Source of the DNA: Acidobacteriota bacterium
Lineage (GTDB): Bacteria; Acidobacteriota; Blastocatellia; HR10
Reading direction: 5' to 3'
DNA: 64,000 nt
Assembly (NCBI GenBank): GCA_030550025.1
Contig: JAUQQC010000004.1
Coordinates: 186,001-250,000, forward strand
The notes under the pieces are model-generated. The model saw nothing but the letters and a program-made list of their open reading frames with translations, did not search any database and had not been told where the DNA came from. A program made the position numbers and the translations under genes. Shown piece by piece: positions 50,549-59,979 of this stretch. Each line of letters opens with the position of its first letter. Positions within the stretch are counted from its first letter, which is position 1.

Positions 50549-52102
50549 ATGTCGTTCATGAAGGATCGCGAAGCGATCGAGCGAGCCTCCGTGCTGGTCA
50601 TTGCGGCGGATCCGGTCGAAGGTGAGCGACTTTGCGCGCGCGTGCAACGGCTCGGGTTCTCGACGATTCGGGGGGACATCGCCGCGAGCGAGGAGTCGGA
50701 ACTTCCGCTCTCGAGCGTGCGCCTCATTCTCGTGGATGGGCGAGCTTCTCCCGATCGCGTTCGGTCCTGGATCGAGCGCGTGCGGAGTCAGGTGACGCTT
50801 GCGCCCGTCCTGCTTCACGGTCTCTCCGAGTGCGAGCGGTTTCGCTTTGAAGCCGATGATGTCCTCCCAGTCGAGGAGGAAGCCGAATGGGTCTGTCGTG
50901 TGAAGGTCTGGGCAGCGGCCAGCGCACGATGGGAACGACTCCTCGAAGCGAAGATCGCCGAGCGGACGGAGCTGCTCGAACGCGCGCTCTCGGGACAGGG
51001 ACTTTTGCTCGATGAGGTGCGGGCTGCGCGCGCGCGCTGGGAGGCGACCTTCAATGCCATCACCGATGGTTTGGTGCTCACGACGCCCGAAGGGATCATC
51101 GAGCAGGTGAACGAAGCGTTCGCGCGACTTTTCGATCTGGAGCGAGGGCATTGGTTGGGGCAATCTTGCCACCGCGTGTGGGAGCGCTTCGGGCGACGCG
51201 GCCCGTGCGGCCATGAACGGGTCCTGGCCACGGGCGCATCGCAGGAGGAGGAGGTGCAGGAGGCGACGACGGGACGCGCGTTTCGCGTCCTCATCATGCC
51301 GGTGAAATCGGTGCGCGGGGAGATCTTGGGGCTCGTGCATAGCTTCCGCGATGTCACTGTAGAACGGCATCTCCAGTGGCAAGCGCGTCAGGCGGAGCGC
51401 ATGGTGTTGGCTGGGCAGATCGTCTCGGGCATCGCCCATGAAGCGGCCACGCCGCTGTCGGTGATCGCGAATCTCGCGGAGACCTTGCTTTTGGATGTCC
51501 CGCCGGATAGTCCGATGGCGGCTGACTTGCGGAGCATCGCGGCACAGGCACGGCGCATCGCGGAGATGCTGCGTCGGCTGTTGGACTTCGTGCGCCAAGC
51601 GCCGCCGGCGTTTCGCCCGCTCGATGTGAACGCGCTCATTGAGGAGACGCTCGCGCTCCTGCGCCATAGTTTTCGCGCCGCTCGAATCGAGGTCGTCACG
51701 CATCTGGATCCTGAGTTGCCGCCGGTGTGGGCCGACGAAGGGCAACTTCAGCAAGTCTTGCTGAATCTGTTCACGAACGCCATTCAGGCCATGCCAGAAG
51801 GGGGGCGCTTGAGCGTGCGCACGGAGCTGCGCGCGGGCACGCCCAAGCCGATTCACCTCACGGTCGAGGACACGGGCATGGGCATCCCGCCGGAATATCT
51901 CTCGCGCATCTTCGATTTCTTCTTCACCACGCGCGCGGATCGTGGGGGCACGGGATTGGGCTTGGCCATCGCGCGTCAGATCGTCGAAGCGCACGAGGGG
52001 ACGATCGAAGTGGAGAGCGCGCCGGGGAGGGGAACGCGTTTTCGCCTCCGATTCCCCCTTCGGGCGGAATCCGCGGGCCTCGGGGTGGGGGAGTCCGGAT
52101 GA
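50549..52102 (+). CDS. Cytoplasmic sensor histidine kinase with degenerate receiver and PAS domain
   Basis: A 517-residue kinase without membrane segments. The order is a receiver-like domain (about 12-110; VLVIAADPVEGERLC, LILVDGRASP) that lacks the usual lysine; a coiled coil; a PAS domain (about 165-290; FNAITDGLVLTTPEGIIEQV, with a PCGHE segment); HisKA with phospho-acceptor His in SGIAHEAATPLS; and HATPase_c (FTNAIQAMPEGG, DTGMGIP, GGTGLGLAIARQ). It is followed by a sigma54 response regulator and should be its partner. Ribosome site weak; ATG at 50558 is an alternative. Confidence 0.9.
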   Translation: MSFMKDREAIERASVLVIAADPVEGERLCARVQRLGFSTIRGDIAASEESELPLSSVRLILVDGRASPDRVRSWIERVRSQVTLAPVLLHGLSECERFRFEADDVLPVEEEAEWVCRVKVWAAASARWERLLEAKIAERTELLERALSGQGLLLDEVRAARARWEATFNAITDGLVLTTPEGIIEQVNEAFARLFDLERGHWLGQSCHRVWERFGRRGPCGHERVLATGASQEEEVQEATTGRAFRVLIMPVKSVRGEILGLVHSFRDVTVERHLQWQARQAERMVLAGQIVSGIAHEAATPLSVIANLAETLLLDVPPDSPMAADLRSIAAQARRIAEMLRRLLDFVRQAPPAFRPLDVNALIEETLALLRHSFRAARIEVVTHLDPELPPVWADEGQLQQVLLNLFTNAIQAMPEGGRLSVRTELRAGTPKPIHLTVEDTGMGIPPEYLSRIFDFFFTTRADRGGTGLGLAIARQIVEAHEGTIEVESAPGRGTRFRLRFPLRAESAGLGVGESG

Positions 52103-52230
52103 GGCGCGGTCCCTCTCTGGAAGGCGATCACGACGTGCGCGAACGGCGTCGGGAGAGTTTCTGAACGTGTCGGGGGAAGCGCGCACCTTGCGCGCGCGCG
52201 CGCAATTGGCCCACACTTTCCAGAGAGCGT

Positions 52231-53637
52231 ATGGAGCGCTTGAGCGTGCTCATCATCGAAGACGATAGGCAACTGGCGGAGGTGCTCGCCCGCTTTTTGC
52301 GCCGACAGGGATTCGATGTCGAGACGGCGGCTGAGGCGCAGTCGGCCCTCGAGAAGATGTACGCGCGCGTCTTCGACATCGTCTTGAGCGACATTCGACT
52401 CCCGGATCGCTCCGGCGTCGAGGTCCTTCAAGAGATCAGGCGAGCTTTCCCGCAGACGATCGTCCTCATGGTGACGGCCTTCAGCTCGATCGACTCGGCC
52501 GTGGAAGCCGTGCGCCTGGGAGCGGATGATTATCTGAGTAAGCCGCTGCAGTTGGACGATGTGAAGATGCGGATCGAGCGCGCTCTGGAACGGCGGCGGC
52601 TGCAAGCGCGCGTGGCCGATCTCCAACAGCAGCTCACCGAGCGCTATCGCTTCGGCAACATCATCGGCAAGAGCAAACCGATGCAGGAGCTGTTCCGCAT
52701 CTTGGAGCGCGTGGCGCGCTCCTCGGCGACCGTCTTGATCGTCGGGCGCACGGGGACGGGGAAAGAGTTGGTCGCTCGCGCCATTCACTACAACAGTCCT
52801 CGAGCGAACGGGCCGTTTGTGGATCTCAACTGCGGAGCATTGCCGGCGGAGCTGCTGGAAAGCGAACTCTTCGGTCACGTGCGCGGCGCGTTCACCGGAG
52901 CGACCGAATCGAGGCCCGGATTGTTTGAGGTCGCGCATGGGGGCACGCTCTTTCTGGACGAGGTGGACGCGCTCAAGCCTGACCTGCAAGTGAAGCTTCT
53001 GCGCGCGCTGCAGGAGAAGGTCATTCGCCGCGTGGGAGGGAGAGAGAACATCCCGGTGGACGTGCGCATCATCGCGGCGACGAATCGGGACCTTGAGGAG
53101 GCCGTGCGTCGCGGCGAGTTTCGCGAGGACCTTTACTATCGGCTCAACGTCGTCACGCTCTACTTGCCCGAGCTGCGCGAGCGGCGCGAGGACATTCCGC
53201 TTTTAGTCGAGCATTTCTTGATGCGGTACGCCCTTGAGAACGGGCAACCGGTACGGCGATTCTCCACCGAAGCCATGCGGCTGCTGATGAGTTATTCCTG
53301 GCCGGGGAACGTGCGCGAGCTGCAAAACGCCGTCGAATACGCGCTCACCATGAGCAGTGAGCCCGTCCTCACGATTCGTGATCTCCCCCCGCACATCAGC
53401 GGAATCGCTCCACTGGAGCGGTCGGCGCCTCCGGAGCGCGAACCCCGCACTCTCGCGGAGGTGGAGAGGCGGCACATCTTGCGCGTCCTCGAGGAGACGG
53501 GAGGGAATCACGCGAAGGCTGCCGAGATCCTCGGCATTGATCGGCGCACGCTCTACCGCAAGCTCCAGAAGTACCAGATCCCGCTGGGATCTGCCTTGCG
53601 TGAGGGCCGTTCCATGGGAGCGTCGCATGAGGAGTGA
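52231..53637 (+). CDS. NtrC-family sigma54-dependent response regulator (second)
   Basis: A 468-residue regulator. The receiver has Asp54 (VLSDIRLP) and Lys in LSKPLQLD. The AAA+ domain has Walker A GRTGTGKE, GAFTGA and the arginine-finger region REFREDLYYRLNV. The C-terminal Fis-type helix-turn-helix contains HAKAAEILGIDRRTLYRKL. It pairs with the upstream soluble PAS kinase and overlaps thiL by 11 bases. Targets are unknown; the promoter at 9528, which lacks the GTTG-N7-CAAC sites, is one candidate. Confidence 0.93.
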   Translation: MERLSVLIIEDDRQLAEVLARFLRRQGFDVETAAEAQSALEKMYARVFDIVLSDIRLPDRSGVEVLQEIRRAFPQTIVLMVTAFSSIDSAVEAVRLGADDYLSKPLQLDDVKMRIERALERRRLQARVADLQQQLTERYRFGNIIGKSKPMQELFRILERVARSSATVLIVGRTGTGKELVARAIHYNSPRANGPFVDLNCGALPAELLESELFGHVRGAFTGATESRPGLFEVAHGGTLFLDEVDALKPDLQVKLLRALQEKVIRRVGGRENIPVDVRIIAATNRDLEEAVRRGEFREDLYYRLNVVTLYLPELRERREDIPLLVEHFLMRYALENGQPVRRFSTEAMRLLMSYSWPGNVRELQNAVEYALTMSSEPVLTIRDLPPHISGIAPLERSAPPEREPRTLAEVERRHILRVLEETGGNHAKAAEILGIDRRTLYRKLQKYQIPLGSALREGRSMGASHEE

Positions 53638-54628
53638 GCTCCAGTGGGTCCGCAAGATTCGGGAGATGGCGCGTCGCTTCGCTCCTGAGATCGTCACGGG
53701 GATTGGCGATGATGCCGCGATCCTCAAGCGCTCTTCGGGGAAGTGGTGGTTGGTGACGACGGATGCCTTGATCGAGGGCGTCCACTTTCGCCGCGAGTAC
53801 ACGCCGGCGCAGCTGCTCGGCCACAAAGCGCTCGCCGTGAATCTGAGCGACATCGCCGCGATGGGAGGACGACCTCGGTTCTTCTTGCTCTCGCTCGCCA
53901 TCCCCGAGGACCTCGACGACACATATGTGGAGGGCTTTTTGGAAGGGATCGTGGCGGCGGCCGACCGCTACGCCGTGGTCCTCATCGGCGGGAACCTCGC
54001 GGCGTCGCCTCAGGGACTCAGCGCACACGTGACCGTCATCGGCGAGTGCGCGGCGCATCGAGCCGTGCGCCGCGATGGTGCCATGCCTGGGGAGGCGATC
54101 TACGTCACTGGACGACTTGGGCTGTCGGCTCTGGGACTGCAGTTGTTGGCCGCCGGATACCGGTTGAGCGATGAGCTGCCGGAACCGCTGCGGCGCCCGA
54201 TCCTGGCGCATCTGGCGCCGGAGCCCCGGCTTTCACTCGCTCAGCATTTGGCTGAGGGGGGCGTGGCCCGCGCGATGATTGACCTGAGCGATGGTCTCTC
54301 TTCCGATCTCCGCCGTCTGTGCGAGGAGAGTCGCGTTGGAGCCGTGCTCTACGCCGAGGCACTCCCTCTGGTCGCGGAAGCGAGTGAATTCGGCGCCGAT
54401 CCCCTGGCACTCGCCTTGCACGGAGGGGAGGATTACGAACTGCTCTTCACCGTGAGGGAGGACCACATACCGCGTCTTGAGGAAGTGCGGGGGCAATTCC
54501 CCGATCTTCCGCTGAGCTGTATCGGGCGCACGATCTCAGACCCCGGTCACGTGTATCTGGAGCATGCTGGGCATCGAGAGCCACTCGCCCCGCGCGGATA
54601 CGACCATTTCTTGCGCCGAAGCGGTTAG
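53627..54628 (+). CDS. thiL: Thiamine-monophosphate kinase
   Basis: A 333-residue kinase that makes thiamine diphosphate from thiamine monophosphate, the last step of the pathway. The N-terminal IGDDAAILK, TTDALIEGVHF and GHKALAVNLSDIAAMG are family hallmarks, and DLSDGLSSDL and HGGEDYELLFTV follow. The ATG at 53627 with GGGAGC upstream overlaps the response regulator gene by 11 bases. No TPP riboswitch was seen. Confidence 0.95.
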   Translation: MRSELQWVRKIREMARRFAPEIVTGIGDDAAILKRSSGKWWLVTTDALIEGVHFRREYTPAQLLGHKALAVNLSDIAAMGGRPRFFLLSLAIPEDLDDTYVEGFLEGIVAAADRYAVVLIGGNLAASPQGLSAHVTVIGECAAHRAVRRDGAMPGEAIYVTGRLGLSALGLQLLAAGYRLSDELPEPLRRPILAHLAPEPRLSLAQHLAEGGVARAMIDLSDGLSSDLRRLCEESRVGAVLYAEALPLVAEASEFGADPLALALHGGEDYELLFTVREDHIPRLEEVRGQFPDLPLSCIGRTISDPGHVYLEHAGHREPLAPRGYDHFLRRSG

Positions 54629-54736
54629 CGTTTCCGTCGAAAGGCATGCTTCTCTCTTGGCAGCGAACAAGCTGCACGGTGATGGACGAGGAGGGGCGCC
54701 CGCGCCGCGCGCCCCGGTGAAGCGATCGCCCCGCCT

Positions 54737-55168
54737 TCAGGCGATCGAGATGAGCTCGATGTCGAAGATGAGCGTTTGCCCCGCGAGCGGATGATTGGCG
54801 TCGAGCGTCACCGTATCCTCGGTGAGTTTCGCCACCGTGATGGGGATCACTCGCCCAGATTCCGTATGCAGCTCCAGGGTCATGCCTTCTACCAATTCGA
54901 AATCCACGTGCAGCTCCGAGCGCGGCACCTCCTTGACGAACTCCTCGATGTAGACCCCATAGGCTTCCTCGGGGGGGATCTCGACGGTCTTCTTCTCTCC
55001 GACCTGCATGCCGATGACGGCGCGCTCGAAGCCAGGGATCACCATTCCGGCACCGATGACGAACTCCAGAGGTTCACCGCCCTCCGAGGAATCGAAGACG
55101 AACCCGTCACGTAAGCGCCCCGTGTAATGAACGCGCACGATGCTTCCTTTCTCGGCTCTTTGGCCCAT
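54737..55168 (-). CDS. FKBP-type peptidyl-prolyl isomerase, SlyD-like, short form
   Basis: A 143-residue prolyl isomerase and chaperone. It has the split FKBP domain (GSIVRVHYTGRLRDGFVFDSS, FVIGAGMVIPGFERAVIGM) with the insert-in-flap chaperone domain (EEAYGVYIEEFVKEVPRSEL) and ends at NHPLAGQTLIFDIELISI. The His/Cys-rich metal-binding tail of E. coli SlyD is absent. Start follows AAAGGAGAGG. Its leader carries a terminator-like hairpin and alternative pairings (55211-55280), unusual for this family. Confidence 0.92.
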   Translation of the reverse strand: MGQRAEKGSIVRVHYTGRLRDGFVFDSSEGGEPLEFVIGAGMVIPGFERAVIGMQVGEKKTVEIPPEEAYGVYIEEFVKEVPRSELHVDFELVEGMTLELHTESGRVIPITVAKLTEDTVTLDANHPLAGQTLIFDIELISIA

Positions 55169-55171
55169 TCT

Positions 55172-55280
55172 TCACCTCTCCTTTACTCTCGACGCTCTCG
55201 GAGCGTCAAAGAAAAATCGGCTCATAACCCGTCGAGGGTCATGAGCCAGGCTTCACTCAAAACCCGCAACGGTTATGACC
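55172..55280 (-). promoter_or_regulatory. Structured leader with attenuator-like alternative hairpins before the FKBP gene
   Basis: Reading the minus strand from about 55280, the leader opens with GGTCATAACC. Further on, a 12-base-pair stem (GGCTCATGACCC / GGGTTATGAGCC, positions 55247-55219) is followed by GATTTTTC, a terminator shape. The opening TCATAACC can instead pair with GGTTATGA of the stem's 3' arm, which would break the terminator. A second hairpin, GACGCTC-CGA-GAGCGTC (about 55206-55190), precedes the ribosome site. No known riboswitch class was recognised. Confidence 0.6.
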
Positions 55281-55287
55281 GGGCGAG

Positions 55288-55316
55288 AGTATAGCATCAT
55301 CGCGGCCCGGGTGCAA
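55288..55316 (-). promoter_or_regulatory. Sigma70 promoter driving the structured FKBP leader
   Basis: On the minus strand TTGCAC (-35) at 55316-55311 and TATACT (-10) at 55293-55288 are 17 bases apart. Initiation would fall near 55280, exactly where the leader's first pairing element begins. Confidence 0.6.
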
Positions 55317-55387
55317 TCGGGCTGGGGATCGAGCGCTTGAGGCATTCGCTTGGCGAACGTCTCGGCGATATGCTAAGGTTTCCCCGC

Positions 55388-56425
55388 ATGCGACGCATCA
55401 CCTATCGCGATGCTGGCGTAGACATCGAGGCCGCGCGCGCGGCGAAAGCAACCATCAAGCGGCTCGCCCGGACGACGTTCACTCCCGAGGTCTTGATGGA
55501 CATTGGGGGATTCGGCGCTCTCTTCCGCGCCGATCTCTCCGCGTATCGCGATCCCGTCCTCGTCTCCAGCGTGGATGGCGTGGGGACGAAGCTGAAGATC
55601 GCCGCTTTGGCTGGGCGGCATGACTCGGTCGGATACGATATCGTGGCCCATTGCGTGAACGATATCCTCGTGCATGGAGCGCGGCCGCTCTTCTTCCTGG
55701 ATTACATCGCCATGGGGCGGCTTGTGCCGGACGTCGTCGCGCGGATCGTCGAAGGGATCGTGCGGGGGTGTCGCGAATCCGGCTGTGCGCTCGTCGGGGG
55801 AGAGACCGCTGAGATGCCCGGCGTCTATGCGCCCGGCGAATACGATCTGGTCGGATTCATCGTGGGAATCGTCGAACGCCATCGTCTCCTGGACGGTCAG
55901 CGCATTGAGCCCGGGGACGTCGTACTCGGCCTCCCTTCGTCCGGCCTCCATACGAACGGCTACAGCTTGGCCCGAAAGCTCTTCTTCGAGGTCGCTGGAT
56001 GGACGCTCGACACGTATGTGGAGGAGTTAGGGGGGACCGTCGGCGACGAGTTGCTCAAACCGCATCGGAATTATCTTCCCGTGCTCATCGGCTTTGTGGA
56101 GAGGGGGATCGTGAAGGGGCTTGTGCACATCACCGGTGGCGGCTTTCTGGAGAATATCCCGCGCCTCCTTCCCGAAGGCTGCGTCGTGGAGATCGAAGAG
56201 GGGAAGTGGCCGATCCTTCCCATATTCCGCGTGCTCCAGCGTTTGGGGAATCTCGAGCCGCAGGAGATGTATCGTACGTTCAACATGGGGATCGGCATGA
56301 TGGTGATCGTCGCCGCCACGGACGTCCCGACGGTCCTCGAAGATCTCCGCCGTCTGGGGGAGCCCGGATACGTGATCGGGCGCGTCACGGCGGGCGAGCG
56401 AAACGTCGTAATCAGCTTCTCCTGA
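55388..56425 (+). CDS. purM: Phosphoribosylformylglycinamidine cyclo-ligase (AIR synthetase)
   Basis: A 345-residue enzyme of the fifth step of purine synthesis. Family motifs: SSVDGVGTKLKIA, CVNDILVHGARPLFFLDYIA, GGETAEMPGVYAPGEYDLVG, GLPSSGLHTNGYSLAR and HITGGGFLENIPR. Start at 55388 (MRRITYRDAGVDIEAARAA) matches the usual N-terminus; in-frame starts up to 55337 exist and the ribosome site is weak. purN follows 3 bases later. Confidence 0.95.
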   Translation: MRRITYRDAGVDIEAARAAKATIKRLARTTFTPEVLMDIGGFGALFRADLSAYRDPVLVSSVDGVGTKLKIAALAGRHDSVGYDIVAHCVNDILVHGARPLFFLDYIAMGRLVPDVVARIVEGIVRGCRESGCALVGGETAEMPGVYAPGEYDLVGFIVGIVERHRLLDGQRIEPGDVVLGLPSSGLHTNGYSLARKLFFEVAGWTLDTYVEELGGTVGDELLKPHRNYLPVLIGFVERGIVKGLVHITGGGFLENIPRLLPEGCVVEIEEGKWPILPIFRVLQRLGNLEPQEMYRTFNMGIGMMVIVAATDVPTVLEDLRRLGEPGYVIGRVTAGERNVVISFS

Positions 56426-56428
56426 GGT

Positions 56429-57064
56429 ATGGGCGAGAAGAAGAAGATCGGCATCTTGATCTCCGGTCGCGGATCGAACATGCTCGCGCTGATTGAGGCG
56501 ACCGAGCGCGGGGAATTGGATGCGGAAGTCGCCGTCGTCATCAGCAATGTCGAAGAGGCTCCGGGTTTGGAGAAGGCACGCGCGCATGGCGTCGAGGCGC
56601 TCGTCATCAGCCATAAGGGGTTGAGTCGCGAGGAGCATGAGCGGCGTATCGTGGCCGAGCTGAAGAAGCGTCAGGTCGAGTTGGTCTGCTTGGCGGGATA
56701 CATGCGGTTGTTGAGCCCATATTTCCTCAGCGAGTTCCCCGGGCGCGTCCTGAACATCCATCCATCGCTTCTGCCCGCCTTCCCGGGGCTGGAAGCGCAG
56801 CGCCAGGCCCTCGAATACGGGGTCAAGTTCTCCGGCTGCACCGTTCACTTCGTGGACGAGAAGATGGATCATGGCCCGATCATCTTGCAAGCGGTCGTCC
56901 CCGTGTACGATGACGATACGGTGGAGACGCTTTCGGCGCGCATCTTGGCCGAAGAACACCGGCTGTACGCGCAAGCGGTCGCTCTCGTCCTCAGCGGGAA
57001 TTATCGTATCGAGGGGAGGCGCGTGCTCCTAGGGCGAGCGCGCGACATCGGCCAGTCGCGGTGA
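56429..57064 (+). CDS. purN: Phosphoribosylglycinamide formyltransferase
   Basis: A 211-residue GAR transformylase using 10-formyl-THF. Conserved features: ILISGRGSNM for the phosphate site, the catalytic NIHPSLLPAFPG (Asn and His) and FVDEKMDHGPII with the catalytic Asp. Coupled to purM. Confidence 0.95.
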   Translation: MGEKKKIGILISGRGSNMLALIEATERGELDAEVAVVISNVEEAPGLEKARAHGVEALVISHKGLSREEHERRIVAELKKRQVELVCLAGYMRLLSPYFLSEFPGRVLNIHPSLLPAFPGLEAQRQALEYGVKFSGCTVHFVDEKMDHGPIILQAVVPVYDDDTVETLSARILAEEHRLYAQAVALVLSGNYRIEGRRVLLGRARDIGQSR

Positions 57065-57197
57065 TCGCGCGCGGCGGAAAGCGGGCCCGTGACCTCATCG
57101 TCCGAACCATTCTGCTGCTTCAGTCCGTGCGTCGGACGCCTTGCCTCTCCGCGAAGGCCTCTGCTAGGGTTTTCCGCTTCGCGGAGACGGCGGGGTT

Positions 57198-58175
57198 ATG
57201 AATGACGCGGAGATTCGTTACGACTGGACGCTCTCGGAGATCGAATCCATTTACACGCTGCCTCTGCCCGAGCTGGTTTTTCGCGCGCAGGGTGTTCATC
57301 GTCGCTTTCATCGCCCGGATGAGGTGCAGGCGTGCGCGCTCTTGAGCATCAAGACGGGAGGATGTCCCGAAGATTGTGCCTATTGTCCGCAGTCGGCACA
57401 TTATCGCACGGGCGTCGTGCGCACGGATTTGCTGTCGGTCGAGGAAGTGGTCGCGGCTGCTCAAGCCGCACGAGAGCGAGGCGCGACGCGGTTCTGCATG
57501 GGCGCGGCTTGGCGCGAAGTTCCTTCGGGGCTTCCGTTCGAGCGCGTGTTGGAGATGGTGCGACGCGTGCGGGCGCTTGGTCTGCAAGTGTGTTGCACGC
57601 TGGGGATGCTCACCGAGGAACAAGCGCAGGCGCTCGCGGCAGCCGGGTTGACGGCCTATAACCACAACCTCGACACGTCGCCGGAATACTACGGCCGCAT
57701 CATCACGACGCGTACGTACCAGGACCGATTGACGACCCTCGAGCGCGTGCGGCGCGCGGGCATTCGGGTGTGCTGTGGCGGGATCATCGGTATGGGCGAG
57801 AGCCGAAGGGATCGGTATCGCTTGCTGGAGCAATTGGCCACCCAGCGACCGCATCCCGAGAGCGTCCCCATCAATCTGCTCGTGCGCGTGGCAGGGACGC
57901 CGCTGGCGGATGCGCCGTCGGTAGATGTGTTCGAGCTGGTGCGGATGATCGCGACCGCGCGGATCCTGATGCCTGCTTCCGTCGTGCGATTGAGTGCGGG
58001 TCGGCTCTCGCTCTCGGACGAAGCGCAAGCTCTGTGTTTACTCGCCGGGGCGAACTCGATCTTCATCGGCGAGCGATTGCTCACGACGCCGAATCCCTTG
58101 CCGGATCGAGATCGCGCGCTGCTGGAACGGTTGGGGATGCGGTTTCAGGAGCAAGGGGGCGATGGGGCATCTTGA
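57198..58175 (+). CDS. bioB: Biotin synthase
   Basis: A 325-residue radical-SAM enzyme that inserts sulfur into dethiobiotin. The [4Fe-4S] motif is Cys56-x3-Cys60-x2-Cys63 ([13 protein letters not shown]). The [2Fe-2S] ligands are expected at Cys100 (RFCMGAAW), one of the CC pairs near 132 and 193, and Arg in RLSAGR near 265. It opens the bioB-bioF-bioD-bioA cluster and overlaps bioF by 14 bases. The 133 bases after purN hold no obvious BirA-type operator. Confidence 0.96.
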   Translation: MNDAEIRYDWTLSEIESIYTLPLPELVFRAQGVHRRFHRPDEVQACALLSIKTGGCPEDCAYCPQSAHYRTGVVRTDLLSVEEVVAAAQAARERGATRFCMGAAWREVPSGLPFERVLEMVRRVRALGLQVCCTLGMLTEEQAQALAAAGLTAYNHNLDTSPEYYGRIITTRTYQDRLTTLERVRRAGIRVCCGGIIGMGESRRDRYRLLEQLATQRPHPESVPINLLVRVAGTPLADAPSVDVFELVRMIATARILMPASVVRLSAGRLSLSDEAQALCLLAGANSIFIGERLLTTPNPLPDRDRALLERLGMRFQEQGGDGAS

Positions 58176-59301
58176 GGCACTGCGTCAGCGCGTGCTCGCG
58201 CGGTTGGTCGAGTGGGAGGCGGCGGGGCTCAAACGATCGCTGCGTCCGCCGTCGGGGATTGACCTCTCCTCGAATGACTATTTGGGCTTGGCGACGCATC
58301 CGCGTCTGGTGCGGCGTTTCGTGGAAGCCCTTCGGATCTACGGCTGCGGGGCGACGGCCTCGCGCTTGCTCCGCGGTCATCGCGAGATCTTCACCGATGT
58401 CGAGCGCCGGTTCGCCGCGTTCAAAGGGACAGAAGCCGCGCTCTACTTCGCGAGCGGCTATGCCGCGAATCTCGGTGTCCTCACGACGTTCTTGGAGTCC
58501 GGTGACGTCGTTTTCTCTGACGAACGGAATCACGCGAGCTTGATCGACGGCATGCGCTTGACGCGCGCGCGGCGCGTCATCTTCCCGCATCGGGATGTAG
58601 CAGCGCTGGCGCGCTTGCTGCGTTCGGAACAAGGCCCCGGGCAGAAATTCCTCGTCACCGAATCCCTCTTCAGCATGGACGGAGACCGCGCACCGCTTCG
58701 GGAATATGCTGCTTTATGTCGCGAGACGCAAACGGCCTTGATCGTGGATGAGGCGCATGCGGTCGGGATCTACGGTGAGCGCGGGAGCGGATTGATCGAG
58801 GAGATGGGGGTGGCCGATGCGGTGTTCCTCTCGATCAACACGGCGGGGAAGGCACTTGGGGTCTGCGGGGCATTCGTCGCCGGTCCAGCGTGGGCTGTGG
58901 AGTATCTGATCCAGCGGGCGCGCCCCTTCGTCTTCTCGACGGCGCCGCCGCCAGCGCTCATGGCTGCGCTCGATGAAGCGATCACGCTCATCATCGAAGA
59001 ACCCGAGCGGCGTGCGCGGGTGCGCGCGAACGCTCGCCGGCTTCGGGAACAGCTCGTCGCGAGAGGGATCGTCCTCCCTTTGGAGGATTCGCCGATCATC
59101 CCGGTGATTCTCGGCGAGAGCGAGCGCGCCGTGGCCGTCGCGGCGGCGTTGCAAGAGGAGGGATTCGACGTGCGCGCGATTCGTCCGCCGACGGTTCCCG
59201 CCGGGACGGCGCGGCTGCGCGTCTCGGTCAACGTGCAGGTGGATGAGACGATCGCCGCGCGATTCGCCTCCGCGCTGGCACGGATTTTGAAAAGCTGCTG
59301 A
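58162..59301 (+). CDS. bioF: 8-amino-7-oxononanoate synthase
   Basis: A 379-residue PLP enzyme that condenses pimeloyl thioester with alanine. Motifs: [45 protein letters not shown] and the PLP lysine in [17 protein letters not shown] at 58162 follows AAGGGGG. Its substrate supply genes (bioC/bioH or bioW) are not in the window. Confidence 0.95.
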   Translation: MGHLEALRQRVLARLVEWEAAGLKRSLRPPSGIDLSSNDYLGLATHPRLVRRFVEALRIYGCGATASRLLRGHREIFTDVERRFAAFKGTEAALYFASGYAANLGVLTTFLESGDVVFSDERNHASLIDGMRLTRARRVIFPHRDVAALARLLRSEQGPGQKFLVTESLFSMDGDRAPLREYAALCRETQTALIVDEAHAVGIYGERGSGLIEEMGVADAVFLSINTAGKALGVCGAFVAGPAWAVEYLIQRARPFVFSTAPPPALMAALDEAITLIIEEPERRARVRANARRLREQLVARGIVLPLEDSPIIPVILGESERAVAVAAALQEEGFDVRAIRPPTVPAGTARLRVSVNVQVDETIAARFASALARILKSC

Positions 59302-59313
59302 GTCGAGGGAACG

Positions 59314-59979
59314 ATGAGGCGCGGGGTGTTCGTCACGGGCACGGATACGAACGTGGGGAAGACCGTCGTCGCCGCGGCGCTCTTTCATCGGTATCGTCGC
59401 GAAGTCTCGCTCTGTTATTGGAAGCCCGTGCAAACGGGGATCGAGCGGGATGATGATACAGCGACGGTACGCGCGTTGGGGATGTGTGCCGAGCGCGAAG
59501 TCTTCGATCAAGGAGTACGGTTGCCGCGTCCGGTCTCTCCGCATCTGGCCGCGCGCTGGGCGGGCGTGCGCATCGCGGTGTCATCGCTTCGGGAGTTATG
59601 GGATCGTGCGCCCGCTGATGTCCGGTGGATCGTGGAGGGAGCGGGAGGGGTTCTGGTCCCACTCAATGAGACGGAGCGGATCGTGGACCTGGTGCGCGCG
59701 CTCGCGTTGCCCGTCCTCATCGTCGCGCGTTCGACGCTGGGGACGATCAATCATACGCTTCTCACCTTGGAAGCCGTGCGCCATCGCTCGGTTCCCGTCG
59801 TGGGCGTCGTCATGGTTGGACCTCCCGATCGAGAGAATCGCCGAGCTATCGAGGCCTACGGTGACGTCGCCGTGCTCGGCGAGATGCCGACTTTCAATCC
59901 CCTCACGGCAGAAGCGCTCCGCGCGTGGGCGGAGGCGGAGTTGGATCCGGATGGGCGACTTGGGGAGTGGTGGAGATGA
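59314..59979 (+). CDS. bioD: Dethiobiotin synthetase
   Basis: A 221-residue ATP-dependent carboxylase closing the ureido ring. P-loop TGTDTNVGKTVV at 8-19, substrate-binding YWKPVQTG, and EGAGGVLVPL are family signatures. It overlaps bioA as ATGA. Confidence 0.95.
   Translation: MRRGVFVTGTDTNVGKTVVAAALFHRYRREVSLCYWKPVQTGIERDDDTATVRALGMCAEREVFDQGVRLPRPVSPHLAARWAGVRIAVSSLRELWDRAPADVRWIVEGAGGVLVPLNETERIVDLVRALALPVLIVARSTLGTINHTLLTLEAVRHRSVPVVGVVMVGPPDRENRRAIEAYGDVAVLGEMPTFNPLTAEALRAWAEAELDPDGRLGEWWR

Noticed and set aside
53500..53627. TPP riboswitch before thiL
   Set aside because: thiL begins inside the preceding regulator gene; no non-coding leader exists.
54690..54720. Terminator between thiL and the FKBP gene
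   Set aside because: A GC-rich inverted repeat (GGGGCGC ... GCGCCCC) is visible but has no T-run on either strand.
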